Source: Parapedobacter sp964498395 (GTDB taxonomy: Bacteria > Bacteroidota > Bacteroidia > Sphingobacteriales > Sphingobacteriaceae). From it: 64,000 nt of DNA. The notes below the pieces were generated by a model that worked only from the letters and a program-made list of their open reading frames with translations, was not told the DNA's origin and did not search any database. A program made the translations under genes and the position numbers. Numbering within the stretch: position 1 is the stretch's first letter; the number at the start of each line of letters is the position of its first letter. The DNA lies in contig CAZCHE010000007.1 in the NCBI GenBank assembly GCA_964498395.1, forward strand, positions 62,001-126,000, written 5' to 3'. This document shows positions 17,071-26,841 of this stretch, one piece after another.

Positions 17071-18363
17071 CTAATCAATCTTTTCAAGTTTCAGCCAAGA
17101 AGGCCTTACATTTTGTTCGGTGCCTGTAAAGTTAACCACGAAACCAGCAGATACTTTTGTAGGTGCTGCCAATGAAAAATCGATACTTACCACCCCATCA
17201 TTGCCAACATCCGCAAAGCCAGCCGAAGCCAGTGCTGCGGAAATGTCTTCAATATCCGGGAGCGTTTCACCAGCAGCTACGGCAATATATCGCGGATCGT
17301 TACCTCCATTAGTTATAATTGGATTTTCACCGGCAAAACTTAGGGTAAATCTGAACTCACCTGCAGGAAGATCGATTGTTTGATAGAGTTTGCCATTTTC
17401 GATAGGCGCCTCACCTTCTCCCCAACGTTCAAAACCTAAACTTTGCTTGTCATTGTCCGGTCCTTCCCAGCCGCCATCATATCCCCCCATGCCACCACGG
17501 GTACGCATGGCTTCGTTGGTAATCCAGCCACCTGACAAATTACCCCATCGATTACCATCCCATTCTGCGCGGCTAAATGGCCATTTCGCATTGGAGAGAT
17601 AATTGTCAGGCACTTCATCTGGATTATCCTGCGCATCCGCTGGAACTTCCACCTTAATAATCTCGGTATAGTTATATTTTCTGTTTGCATCGTTTACGTT
17701 AGCCCCCAAACGAACGTAATACGTATAACCTGCCTTTACAGGTAACGGGCCAATGGTGTAAACACCACTTGTCTCGGCATCCCCTACTTCTTCCTGCCAC
17801 GATTTATTGATCTGCCTTCTTTGATTATTGTATTCAGGGATATCAATATAATTCGTTGCGCCACTAAACGTGTTGAGGCTTAAGAACGGCTTGACCTCAA
17901 CTAGGTTAGGCAGCCCCGTGCGGATAGGGGCATTAAGACGGCATTTCAATGTTAATCTCAATCCATTCAAGGAAACTTCAAAGTCCGTCAATCGCAAATA
18001 AGGCGTAACGGTAAAATCCTGCTCAGTATTTCCATTTAAGACCACACCTTTTACCGTATCAACCGGCCAGAAAGGGCCCCCATAAGGAAGCATGTCATAC
18101 GTGCCGGCAAATAATTTACTGTTGTTATATGAACCATCTTGTTTTACGGATAAGGATTGTGGGTTAGCGACAGATTCTGTCCACGTTTTTTCCCATATGC
18201 GGATACCCCAGTCGCCTTGCGATGAAAGTAAATTCTCACCCGTATACGAATCAATTACCCTCCCATGAACCCGTACATCCGGTTCGGCCCAGTTGTCGAT
18301 TTTTAAACATGAAGTAACCGTCACCAGCATTACTCCTAAAATTATATATATAATCTTCTTCAT
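17071..18363 (-). CDS. DUF3823 surface glycan-binding lipoprotein
   Basis: A 430-residue outer-surface lipoprotein; lipobox at VTVTSC, Cys19. The N-terminal ~110 residues match DUF3823 (VRVHGRVIDSYTGENLLSSQ, then the YDMLPYGGPFWPVDTVKG stretch), an Ig-like SusE/SusF-type module. The C-terminal half is a separate carbohydrate-binding-like region (DUF5013-like), ending in FTGTEQNVRPSWLKLEKID. It follows susD by 22 bases, the usual place for a surface glycan-binding partner of SusCD. Confidence 0.8.
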   Translation of the reverse strand: MKKIIYIILGVMLVTVTSCLKIDNWAEPDVRVHGRVIDSYTGENLLSSQGDWGIRIWEKTWTESVANPQSLSVKQDGSYNNSKLFAGTYDMLPYGGPFWPVDTVKGVVLNGNTEQDFTVTPYLRLTDFEVSLNGLRLTLKCRLNAPIRTGLPNLVEVKPFLSLNTFSGATNYIDIPEYNNQRRQINKSWQEEVGDAETSGVYTIGPLPVKAGYTYYVRLGANVNDANRKYNYTEIIKVEVPADAQDNPDEVPDNYLSNAKWPFSRAEWDGNRWGNLSGGWITNEAMRTRGGMGGYDGGWEGPDNDKQSLGFERWGEGEAPIENGKLYQTIDLPAGEFRFTLSFAGENPIITNGGNDPRYIAVAAGETLPDIEDISAALASAGFADVGNDGVVSIDFSLAAPTKVSAGFVVNFTGTEQNVRPSWLKLEKID

Positions 18364-18385
18364 GATATGAATATCAATAGGTTAG

Positions 18386-20314
18386 TTAATAAAGTGGATT
18401 CTGTGGCAACAAATTACTATTCTTGCCAATTTCTCCCCACGGAATCGGTTCGTAATAACACTGTTTAGAGGCCGTCCAGCTTCTGTTATCTCTATTATTT
18501 TCATCCAGATAAATATATTTTCCTTCATCAGCTACATAATAGGCACTGAGAAAACGATGGCGAAACTGGTTCAACACTTGGTCGGCAGTTCTCCAACGGC
18601 GAAGATCCCACCACCAGTGGTTTTCGGCATACAGTTCTCGCGCGCGCTCGTCGCGAATGAACTGCAGGGAGTTTTCAACCGAATACGGATAGTTGGCGTT
18701 ATTGATGGTACCAATATTGGTTGTCGTGATATCAATAGTAGGACGGATGACCTGCGCACCTGCACGGTCACGAAGTTTTTCAATGTAATCAAAGGCTTCC
18801 GCTCTTTGACCCAGCTCGTAGAGCGCTTCTGCGGTGTTCAGGTAAATTTCGCCCAAGCGGAAAACCACCCAATGCTGGTCGCTACGGTATTCGCGAACAT
18901 CGCTGGTAGCCATAGCTGGGTTTACATACTTACGAATAAAAGCCGCCCCAAAACCATTGTTTTCAGCACCTTGGTCATCGAAAGAACCGTGTGCTCCGGT
19001 GATGTTGTAGGTCGTGCCGTTAATTTCGGTGGTCCAGCCCCGGCCTCCTAAAATACGGTTACCACCGCTGTTGATCGGCGCTGCATTACTTCCGCCTTGT
19101 ATCGCTGATGCAAGTCCATTAAAGCTTCTGTAAATACCTCTTTGCAAACCGAACGTTTTTCCGCGCAATTCATCCCCATCAAAGTACATCGTGCCTCTCA
19201 TGCGTGGCTCCATTCCTTCACGGATATCGCTGCGGCTGTCAAAACGTACGGGAGTTCCGTCGGGATTGGTGTAGGCCGGCATATCATACAGTTCCATAAA
19301 ATCAAGTGGCGGAAAGCTGTTTGCACCCACAAACGACGACATGTCGGGAGATGGACTCGTCAGCGCATCGTAGCTATGACGCAAACGATTGTCACCAGGC
19401 GATGTCATATCATAATCCTTTATGAAAATCGACTCGGAAGAAGTAGGGTCCAAAAACAGATTTGCGAAATTGGTTGCTTTGTCCGGATAGCCCCTGGTGT
19501 ACAAGGAGTAGGGGCCTTCCTCTACCGTTTTTCCTGCATCGACAGCATATTGGAAAAATTCATTTGCCTGTGAGGGATCCATACCAGCCAAGCCTAATTG
19601 TGTTGCCGCTTCGCTCTCGAACCCCAGGTATTGCGAGTATTTGGCATTTGAACCCGCATAAAGCATCGCACGTGACATCAACGCAGCCGCGACATATTTA
19701 TTTGCACGACCTGATTCGCTTCTTTCGGTCATCTGATCAACTGCATACTTCAAATCCTCGTAGATAAATTTCCACGTGTCATATTCCGTACTACGCGACA
19801 CTTCCAGCGTCTCCGGGTCCGCAAGTGGATTCTGGACTTCTTTAACTATCGGAACACCGCCATAACGTTTGGCTAGGCCGAAATAGAAGAATGCACGTAA
19901 GAAATGTGCCTCCCCCATTAACTTGTTGAACTCGACATCGGTGTAGTTATCCTGATACGTTGGAAAGTTCTCAATAAACGTGTTCACTTCGCGAATACGG
20001 TCATATGGCCAGTAAGCAAATCCATCATTGTCAACCCCCATCCAGGTATTGAAAAACTCGCCACTCATATTGCCCTGGTTGAATTTGCCAGCTTCCCAGT
20101 AATTACCTGGGCGATAGCCATTGTTTGCGTAGTATACGAAGTCTTCAATGGGCAGGTAATTATACAACCCCGCGAAGTATTTCACGACACCATTTTCGTT
20201 ACCAAAAAGTTCGGGTTCACCCAACATCCCTTTTGGTTCCAGGTTCAAGCTCTGGCAAGAGAAAACGGCTATCCCTAAAAATGCGATGTATGCTAAAAAT
20301 TTCTTTTTCATCAT
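18386..20314 (-). CDS. SusD/RagB family glycan-binding lipoprotein
   Basis: A surface lipoprotein that captures oligosaccharides and closes the SusC channel. 642 residues; lipobox IAVFSC. N-terminal TPR-like helices include GEAHFLRAFFYFGLAKRYGG, and the C-terminal family signature is visible in IRDERARELYAENHWWWDLR and CYYEPIPWGEI. It starts 9 bases after the SusC stop, so the two are translated together. Confidence 0.95.
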   Translation of the reverse strand: MMKKKFLAYIAFLGIAVFSCQSLNLEPKGMLGEPELFGNENGVVKYFAGLYNYLPIEDFVYYANNGYRPGNYWEAGKFNQGNMSGEFFNTWMGVDNDGFAYWPYDRIREVNTFIENFPTYQDNYTDVEFNKLMGEAHFLRAFFYFGLAKRYGGVPIVKEVQNPLADPETLEVSRSTEYDTWKFIYEDLKYAVDQMTERSESGRANKYVAAALMSRAMLYAGSNAKYSQYLGFESEAATQLGLAGMDPSQANEFFQYAVDAGKTVEEGPYSLYTRGYPDKATNFANLFLDPTSSESIFIKDYDMTSPGDNRLRHSYDALTSPSPDMSSFVGANSFPPLDFMELYDMPAYTNPDGTPVRFDSRSDIREGMEPRMRGTMYFDGDELRGKTFGLQRGIYRSFNGLASAIQGGSNAAPINSGGNRILGGRGWTTEINGTTYNITGAHGSFDDQGAENNGFGAAFIRKYVNPAMATSDVREYRSDQHWVVFRLGEIYLNTAEALYELGQRAEAFDYIEKLRDRAGAQVIRPTIDITTTNIGTINNANYPYSVENSLQFIRDERARELYAENHWWWDLRRWRTADQVLNQFRHRFLSAYYVADEGKYIYLDENNRDNRSWTASKQCYYEPIPWGEIGKNSNLLPQNPLY

Positions 20315-20323
20315 GATTTTTTT

Positions 20324-23300
20324 TTAGAATTTAACGCTTGCTCCAATTGTAAATGTCCTGTTTACAGGATAATTGTAGAAGCCGAGACTTTCGGTGTCAG
20401 CGTCAATACGTGAACTCGGGCGCTCCGGATCTGCATTTTTGAGACCGGTAAAAGTCAGCACGTTATATCCACTCGCATAAACCCTCAAATTCTTCACACC
20501 TACTTTCGATAGCAGTCTATTTGGAAAAGTGTACCCGATTTCCACCGTTTTCAGGCGCATGTAGGAAGCATTCTGAATGCCATTCGTTCCGGTACGACGG
20601 CCATCATGACCCGTGACTGGGTAATATCCAGAAATCCATTCTGTATCCGGGTGGAAATAATCTGCATTAGGATCGACAGGACGCCACCTATCCATGAACC
20701 ACGTCAGTGTATTTTGCCCGCCGAATGGCAGCGCTTCGGTAAGCACCTCAGCATATTGCACATAAACGCCGTTTGCACCCTGGAAATCCAGGGCCAAATC
20801 GATGCCTTTCCATGAAGCGCCTAATGAAAGCCCGTAGTTGAAAACAGGAAGTCCGTAAGAAGCGATGGGGTGTTCGTCATTGCCATCAATTACACCGTCT
20901 TCGTTCCAGTCAACCAGCCACCAATCGCCAGGCAACGCGTTCTGCCCCGTTGGGAGATAAAAATTACGGATGTCGTCGATATTGGTAAACATACCGCCTG
21001 ACTCCTGCCCCCACCAAATATTGGTATAACGACCGCTCGTACGGTTTCTCCAATGATCGTATGAATTTCCCGCTGGCGTTTCGAGCCAATCCGTCCGCTG
21101 ATGCTTCGTTGCTGAAATTTGCCCCCTTGCATAGTAAGAAAGTTCATTGAATCTATTTCGATAATCCAATGACACTTCATAACCGAAGTTACGATCGCTG
21201 TTTAGGTTTTCCTGTGGCAGGTTTGCACCTACTGTGCCGGGAATCACAGAAGCACTGGTTGCCAACAAGCCCGAACGGTCGCGTTTAAATACGTCGATCG
21301 TAGCGTTCAGCTTGTTTTGCAATAATCCGACATCCAAACCAAGGTTATAGGATTTAATTCGATACCAGGTTAAATTTGGGTTCGGGATACTGGATGGCGA
21401 GACACCACCGACTAATGTACCATCGTAAAACCAACCGATTTCATTGCCATTCAGATTGTAGCCCGTTCTTGGTGGATAGTTACCAGCGGAACTGTCATCT
21501 CCCATCTCACCGTAAGAACCCCTCAATTTAAACTCGCTAAAAAATGACAAGTTGTCTCTCATGAAGTTCTCTTCACTAATACGCCATGCGGCGGAAGCGG
21601 TGGGGAAAAAACCAAAACGATTTTCTTCTGGGAAACGAGAAGAACCATCGTAACGGAATTTGAAAGCAAACATATATTTGCTTGCGTAGTTATAGTCCAG
21701 TTGGCCTATCAACGACGTAACGGCCCGGTCGCCTATACCACCACCGATAGCGCGCTGATTTTTATCTTCACCTGCAAACAGGTATTCCGAGTTGACCATC
21801 AACTCCCGATAAGCGCTAAAGCTATCCCAACTATTATATATTTCTTCATAAACAAGGAAGTTATTGAAGTTATGTGCGCCAAATGATTTATTATAGAATA
21901 ACCCCAACTGCATATTCGTATCAAAGTTGAAATTGACACCTCTGGTCACGTCAGACGGTGTATTGCGCTGGATTGGCGAATAGGTATCATCATCTGGGTT
22001 ATAACGGAACAAGGTATAGGCACGTTTGTAGTTGTGATAATCGGGTAATCTGGCCGCATAATCATAAGATCCCTTTGCTGATAACCCCTCCACGCCCGGG
22101 ATATCATATTGAAGCGTTAACGTTCCGTTGAATAAGCGATTTCTGTTTAAATTATAACCAACATGGTCGGCGTCCGTCTGAATGATCATGTTCGCTCCCT
22201 CATTCAAGAAATTTGAATCGCCGTTAGGATACAATGGGTTGTCGTTTGCATAAAAAGATGCATCCGGACGGGTTAACCAAGAAAGCTTGTATGTTGACCA
22301 ACCGGTGCCGTTGGGTTGCGTGGTATTATCCATGATGCCGCCCAACGAAACCCTTGCTGTCAGCCTATTGGTAATCTGAGCATCCACATTGCCACGCATA
22401 TTCCAACGTTCTGAATGATAATCGCCGCTTTTGTACGACCCTTCTTGCTTTAGATGGCCCAATGTGAAATAATAGCGTAATTTGTCGCTACCCCCATTGA
22501 CACTCAGGTTGTTTTCATATTGAGGGGTAGTTTTCCTAAACACCTGATCCATCCAGTTATATGATTGTCTGGTACCGTCAAGGAAAGGTTGAAAATGCTC
22601 GTCTCTAAATATTGGGTTTTCCCGTACCAAATAGTTATTGTTAAAATTCTGCCAGTTTTGCTCGTTCCTCAGCGTCATATAATCGATCGCATTTACACTT
22701 TCAGGAACATAAAGAAACTGCTGCATGGAGCTACTGGTAGTAAAATTGATGTCTACTTTTCCATCTTGTGCAGTACCACTTTTGGTGGTCACCAGGACAA
22801 CACCATTGGCAGCACGTAAACCATAGATCGCCGCGGTACCGTCTTTCAGTATCGATACGTTTTCTACTTCTTCTGCACTCATGCGCGCGAAGTATTCCCT
22901 ATCTCTAGGAATTCCATCGATTACAAACAATGGATCCCCCATTCCACGAATATCGATTTGGGTGTCATATGCACCTGGCGCACTACTTCGCTGAACGACG
23001 CGTACCCCGGGTACTTTACCGGTAAGCATGTTGAGCACGTTCTCGTTTTTAGTGCGCATCATGTCGTCACCACTAATCGTAGACACCGCACCTGTCAGCG
23101 TTGCTTTTTTCTGGGTAGTATACCCGACGACGACCACTTCGTCCAATCGCCCATCGTCCGTTTCCAATTGGACATCTATGGAAGTCCTACCACCAATTTC
23201 CTCGGTCAGGGTAGATTTGCCCACGTATTGAAATACGAGTGTTACTGCTTCGCCAGACACCTGGATCCGATACGTACCCGCTTCATCCGTAGAAGTAGCC

Positions 23301-23461
23301 TGCTCACGTCCGGAAGCTGTATTGGCCGTCACACTGACACCAGCCAGTGCCTCACCGGTTTCTGCATCGGTTACCCGCCCTTGGATGGTTCGCGTCTGGG
23401 CAAGGCCATACAACGGGGCAAGCATAGTTAGTAAAAGATATAGGTATGTTATTTTTTTCAT
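20324..23461 (-). CDS. SusC/RagA TonB-linked outer-membrane receptor
   Basis: Imports oligosaccharides across the outer membrane with TonB energy. 1045 residues from the ATG at 23461; the frame is open to 23584, but the signal peptide (ending APLYGLAQ) starts at 23461. A carboxypeptidase-D-like N-terminal domain (IQGRVTDAETGEALAGVSV) leads into the TonB-box and plug region (LDEVVVVGYTTQKKATLTGA), then the barrel, ending in a Phe-terminated strand (FTIGASVKF). No N-terminal signalling (STN) domain for an anti-sigma partner is present. It is the first gene of the SusCD operon and the 5' leader holds a hairpin. Confidence 0.96.
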   Translation of the reverse strand: MKKITYLYLLLTMLAPLYGLAQTRTIQGRVTDAETGEALAGVSVTANTASGREQATSTDEAGTYRIQVSGEAVTLVFQYVGKSTLTEEIGGRTSIDVQLETDDGRLDEVVVVGYTTQKKATLTGAVSTISGDDMMRTKNENVLNMLTGKVPGVRVVQRSSAPGAYDTQIDIRGMGDPLFVIDGIPRDREYFARMSAEEVENVSILKDGTAAIYGLRAANGVVLVTTKSGTAQDGKVDINFTTSSSMQQFLYVPESVNAIDYMTLRNEQNWQNFNNNYLVRENPIFRDEHFQPFLDGTRQSYNWMDQVFRKTTPQYENNLSVNGGSDKLRYYFTLGHLKQEGSYKSGDYHSERWNMRGNVDAQITNRLTARVSLGGIMDNTTQPNGTGWSTYKLSWLTRPDASFYANDNPLYPNGDSNFLNEGANMIIQTDADHVGYNLNRNRLFNGTLTLQYDIPGVEGLSAKGSYDYAARLPDYHNYKRAYTLFRYNPDDDTYSPIQRNTPSDVTRGVNFNFDTNMQLGLFYNKSFGAHNFNNFLVYEEIYNSWDSFSAYRELMVNSEYLFAGEDKNQRAIGGGIGDRAVTSLIGQLDYNYASKYMFAFKFRYDGSSRFPEENRFGFFPTASAAWRISEENFMRDNLSFFSEFKLRGSYGEMGDDSSAGNYPPRTGYNLNGNEIGWFYDGTLVGGVSPSSIPNPNLTWYRIKSYNLGLDVGLLQNKLNATIDVFKRDRSGLLATSASVIPGTVGANLPQENLNSDRNFGYEVSLDYRNRFNELSYYARGQISATKHQRTDWLETPAGNSYDHWRNRTSGRYTNIWWGQESGGMFTNIDDIRNFYLPTGQNALPGDWWLVDWNEDGVIDGNDEHPIASYGLPVFNYGLSLGASWKGIDLALDFQGANGVYVQYAEVLTEALPFGGQNTLTWFMDRWRPVDPNADYFHPDTEWISGYYPVTGHDGRRTGTNGIQNASYMRLKTVEIGYTFPNRLLSKVGVKNLRVYASGYNVLTFTGLKNADPERPSSRIDADTESLGFYNYPVNRTFTIGASVKF

Positions 23462-23485
23462 CAGAATAATCTGCTTTTTATTGGC

Positions 23486-23548
23486 GATGAAGCTTGCTCG
23501 AGCGATAGTATACTTTGTTTGCGAGCGATAGCTCAAGCAGGTTTCATC
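23486..23548 (-). promoter_or_regulatory. Hairpin in the susC leader of PUL 1
   Basis: Arms at 23486-23503 and 23531-23548 pair at 15 of 18 positions with a 27-base loop, 25 to 87 bases before the susC ATG. Within and beside the loop, GAGCGATAG occurs twice. It would fold in the 5' untranslated RNA and could affect translation or transcript stability. The function is inferred from position only. Confidence 0.5.
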
Positions 23549-24135
23549 CCCAAATAGATAATTGGTTAATAATTGATTAGGCATAACCTAGGCTAACACA
23601 TCGATTCGTTGCTGCCTCAGATGAATCACAAGCTGTGCTGTGCCATATTACGTTGGTGGACTCTTCATTTGTCTATATGCTAGTTTAACAGTAAAATCGA
23701 ATCTGATCAATGGTTAGTTCCTACTTTTCGAGGTTAGCCGTTCATGCCAACACCGTGTGGTCCTCTCCATGCTAATGCCTTAAAACGATAGCGGGATCAA
23801 AATTTATAATTGTCTTATTGGTTATCGCAGATTTAAAATCTACCTCAAGAATACACGTGCCCCAATAACAAAGCATTAACAAAAGATTAACAAGTATTTC
23901 ACAATAACCCCCAATTACATAAAACACAGTATGACAGCCACTTATTTATCAATCACCAATTAAGTTTTTTTGTCACCATGGTCATTAGGATACTTGAAAG
24001 GCATGCTATCGAACCTCCATATTGAGTATATCGCGATAAATAAAACGATAATCGCTCCATAGAAACCATCATTGGAAATGATAGGTAAATGCGTTATAAC
24101 GAAATATAAAAATTAAGAGGGAAGATGTTCTCCAG
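23549..24135. other. Long intergenic region before the SusCD operon
   Basis: About 590 bases between the sensor/regulator stop and the susC leader, with no convincing gene. It must hold the susC promoter and regulator-binding sites, but no element matched the promoter consensus fully. An AT-rich block (about 23790-23960) and a TATCGCGATA palindrome near 24030 are the only features noted. Confidence 0.4.
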
Positions 24136-26676
24136 CTAGGAGAGTACTGATTTATAATCCTTATCGAATTTCTCACCATAAATCTGGTGGTATTCGTTGC
24201 AAAAATTTTCAAATGTTTGCGTGGCCAATGAATGGTTGCCCATATATGCGAGTGCCTTGCACTTGATAATCATCGCCTCTTCATGGACAGAATCGAAATA
24301 GAAAATGTTATTGGCGAGTTCGACCATAAATTCCGGGTCATCGGCAATGTTGACGTTTTCGGCAAAACGCATATACGTATTGATTACTTGGATGGAAACC
24401 TCCGCCTTGAACGAATCAAGCCATTCATAGTCCGTTTCCGAAAGGAAGCCTCCCCGTTGGACAATTGTCGATAGTTCTTTGATGCGCCCTTTGTCCAGCG
24501 TACCCTTATTGGTGACAATGGCTAAGTAATTCTGGTAGTCGATAAAAATCGAATCATCGGTCTCGAATCTCCAATAGCCCGTTTGTTTGGAGATTTTCGT
24601 ACGGCCCATTTTTTCCAATACGGCATTGATTTTGGCAATATTTACCGATCGGTTATTGCGCGCGCTTTCGGTAGACTTGTCAAACCAAAATAGCTCGGTC
24701 AGTTTTTCAGAGCTGATACCCCGCCCCCAACGAATGGTATGCAAAAGCACCACCAAAAACAGTTCCTTAATCAGCGGCGTGAAATTGCGGGTGATGTCTG
24801 TACCCTCGGCATCAAACAATTGTAAATCACCCCCAAACAGAAATATGCTGTCTTTGGGGCGATGGGCTTCGGTGGCAATGGGAGGCCGAGTATATTCCTC
24901 CTTTACCAGTACGGCAGGTTGTTTGGTTTCAGCGGCATCGCGCTTACGCTTGATTCGTATAAAAAAGTATATGCCTATCCCAAGTAGTAATGCTACACCG
25001 ATATAATACGCCAATCGCTTTTGCTGCGCCGGCATCGTTGCCTCCCTATAAGGAAGTGGTGGGCTAAATAGGGAATAGATTTGCGCTGTAGTGACGTCAC
25101 GTTCATCATGATAGAGCGTGACGGCAACAAATCGACGGCTATCAGGGCAATAGAACAAGTCGGAAAATGAGCGAATATCGTGAAAGAGATACGGAATCTC
25201 GCCGCCGAACTTATCTAAATTGGGCTGAGTCAATGATCCCCCAACCAACTGTAAGCCGGAATAATATTTATGCTTGGGAAAAGTCAATCCATAATATCGA
25301 TTGTCGGCTTCATCAATCACCAATGAATTAGCCCACACGAAATCGTCGTGACCCGGATCCAGCTCATACCGTTTGGAAAACATTTTGGTTTGTTCATCAA
25401 ACACCAGTAAATCATAAAGATTCCTAGGGCTCAGCATTTGCTGTCCGGTGACACTACCATATCCCCCTAAGATATATGCGCCTTTCGAAGTCGCACCTAG
25501 TGCCGAAAGGTATCTCGGAACAAACTGATCGCCGCCATGTTTTACCTGGTACCATTCGCCCGTAACCAGGTTATACCGTTGGATTTCACTCTTGAATAGG
25601 AAGTGGCCATATCCCCCCACAAAATACAGGCTACTGTCTACTGGTGAATAAAATTTATTGAAATGGAGGTAGTTTGTTCCCTCTCCTGGATAAATAAAGT
25701 TAGCTGACCAACTACGTGACTCAAAATCGAACGCCGATACCGTCTGTTGGTCGATACAGATATTCAACAGCCGATTTCCAACGGTGTCAAAAAAAGACTG
25801 GTTTCCGTTTACCAATAGTAGTGGACCTGAGGCATAATGGAACACTGTTTTTTGGCCAGTAGGTACATGGATTTGCACCAAAGAATCCCTGCCTACGATA
25901 TATACATTTTCGGTCTTAGCATCAAATGCGGCACTCGCTTGTCCTCCTATTTTGACTTCCTGCAATAACCCCCACTCATGGTGTTGTCGCTTTATCCATT
26001 GCGGGTTATTTACCAATGCCGTCATCCCTTTGACCAGGTCATTGATCCGCTCACCATCTTCCTCATCCAATGGCCAATGATGGATCAGCCGCTCCCCCTG
26101 CCGAATCTGCACGTTCCTTATCTTCATGGCCGGCACATCCGTCGTCTTAAAATCCTGGTAATTGTTATAACCAAAAAGCACCTTTAGGCATGGATTCCCG
26201 GTGAAATCGATGCGCTCGGTAAATACGTTATCCCCGTATGTTAGGGTAAGTGTGGTGGTCGTTGCGTCTAGTTTTATTTTTATATGATTCCATTCATTGA
26301 ATAGCTTATTGGAATCGATGTTGAATGCTATCTTAGAAAATTTTTCACCCAAAACGATTTTGAAATGCTCCTCTGCATTATCCCGTCGGTCATATAGGAG
26401 ATCGATATTCGTCCGATCATTGTCTATGATCCTCACCACATAGCCAAAGTAATCGGCTCGATTGGGCATGAACGACAGATCGAAAGAAAGTTCGAAATCA
26501 TCACGAAAACAAACCTGCTTTTCTGCACTTAAATCTAAACCCGTACGCTGATCCAATACCACTTCATGGCTTGCGAAGCCAAGTCCATATTGCGCGTAAA
26601 GGCATTTCGCAGGAAATGCCAGTATGAGCAACGACAAGCCAGCCAACATGATATACCAAGCATACGATTTCACCAC
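24136..26676 (-). CDS. Membrane-spanning regulator: LamG-like and beta-propeller sensor with SARP-like output
   Basis: A predicted one-protein sensor and transcription regulator, 846 residues, GTG start. Order: signal/anchor 1-28; concanavalin-like (LamG) sandwich ~35-200 with a WNHIKIKLD strand; a beta-propeller with Kelch-like repeats ~235-545 (YFVGGYGHFLFKSEIQRYNL, then AYILGGYGSVTG); one transmembrane helix 555-573 followed by basic RIKRKR; winged-helix domain ~608-720 of the OmpR/SARP type (FTPLIKELFLVVLLHTI, then ESARNNRSVNIAKIN and a GYWRF wing); and a helical TPR-like BTAD domain ~725-846. The sensor part is thus outside the cytoplasm and the DNA-binding part inside. It lies between GH95 and susC, where PUL sensors usually sit. 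The domain reading is mine; the DNA target is inferred. Confidence 0.75.
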   Translation of the reverse strand: MVKSYAWYIMLAGLSLLILAFPAKCLYAQYGLGFASHEVVLDQRTGLDLSAEKQVCFRDDFELSFDLSFMPNRADYFGYVVRIIDNDRTNIDLLYDRRDNAEEHFKIVLGEKFSKIAFNIDSNKLFNEWNHIKIKLDATTTTLTLTYGDNVFTERIDFTGNPCLKVLFGYNNYQDFKTTDVPAMKIRNVQIRQGERLIHHWPLDEEDGERINDLVKGMTALVNNPQWIKRQHHEWGLLQEVKIGGQASAAFDAKTENVYIVGRDSLVQIHVPTGQKTVFHYASGPLLLVNGNQSFFDTVGNRLLNICIDQQTVSAFDFESRSWSANFIYPGEGTNYLHFNKFYSPVDSSLYFVGGYGHFLFKSEIQRYNLVTGEWYQVKHGGDQFVPRYLSALGATSKGAYILGGYGSVTGQQMLSPRNLYDLLVFDEQTKMFSKRYELDPGHDDFVWANSLVIDEADNRYYGLTFPKHKYYSGLQLVGGSLTQPNLDKFGGEIPYLFHDIRSFSDLFYCPDSRRFVAVTLYHDERDVTTAQIYSLFSPPLPYREATMPAQQKRLAYYIGVALLLGIGIYFFIRIKRKRDAAETKQPAVLVKEEYTRPPIATEAHRPKDSIFLFGGDLQLFDAEGTDITRNFTPLIKELFLVVLLHTIRWGRGISSEKLTELFWFDKSTESARNNRSVNIAKINAVLEKMGRTKISKQTGYWRFETDDSIFIDYQNYLAIVTNKGTLDKGRIKELSTIVQRGGFLSETDYEWLDSFKAEVSIQVINTYMRFAENVNIADDPEFMVELANNIFYFDSVHEEAMIIKCKALAYMGNHSLATQTFENFCNEYHQIYGEKFDKDYKSVLS

Positions 26677-26841
26677 AAGCTATTATAGATTTATATATGC
26701 CGAATACGTTGACAACCCATCCACACGCTAAAATCGATCAGCAATTTAGCGGCGGGTCGACCATGGCATCAGCCATCCAAAAATAGATAATTTAAACCAA
26801 TATGCTAGGCCAATTAAGAAAATGCGTACATTAAGCCGTCG

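Noticed and set aside
23462..23584. 41-residue N-terminal extension of PUL 1 SusC
   Set aside because: It would place the signal peptide internally and would use the leader hairpin as coding sequence.
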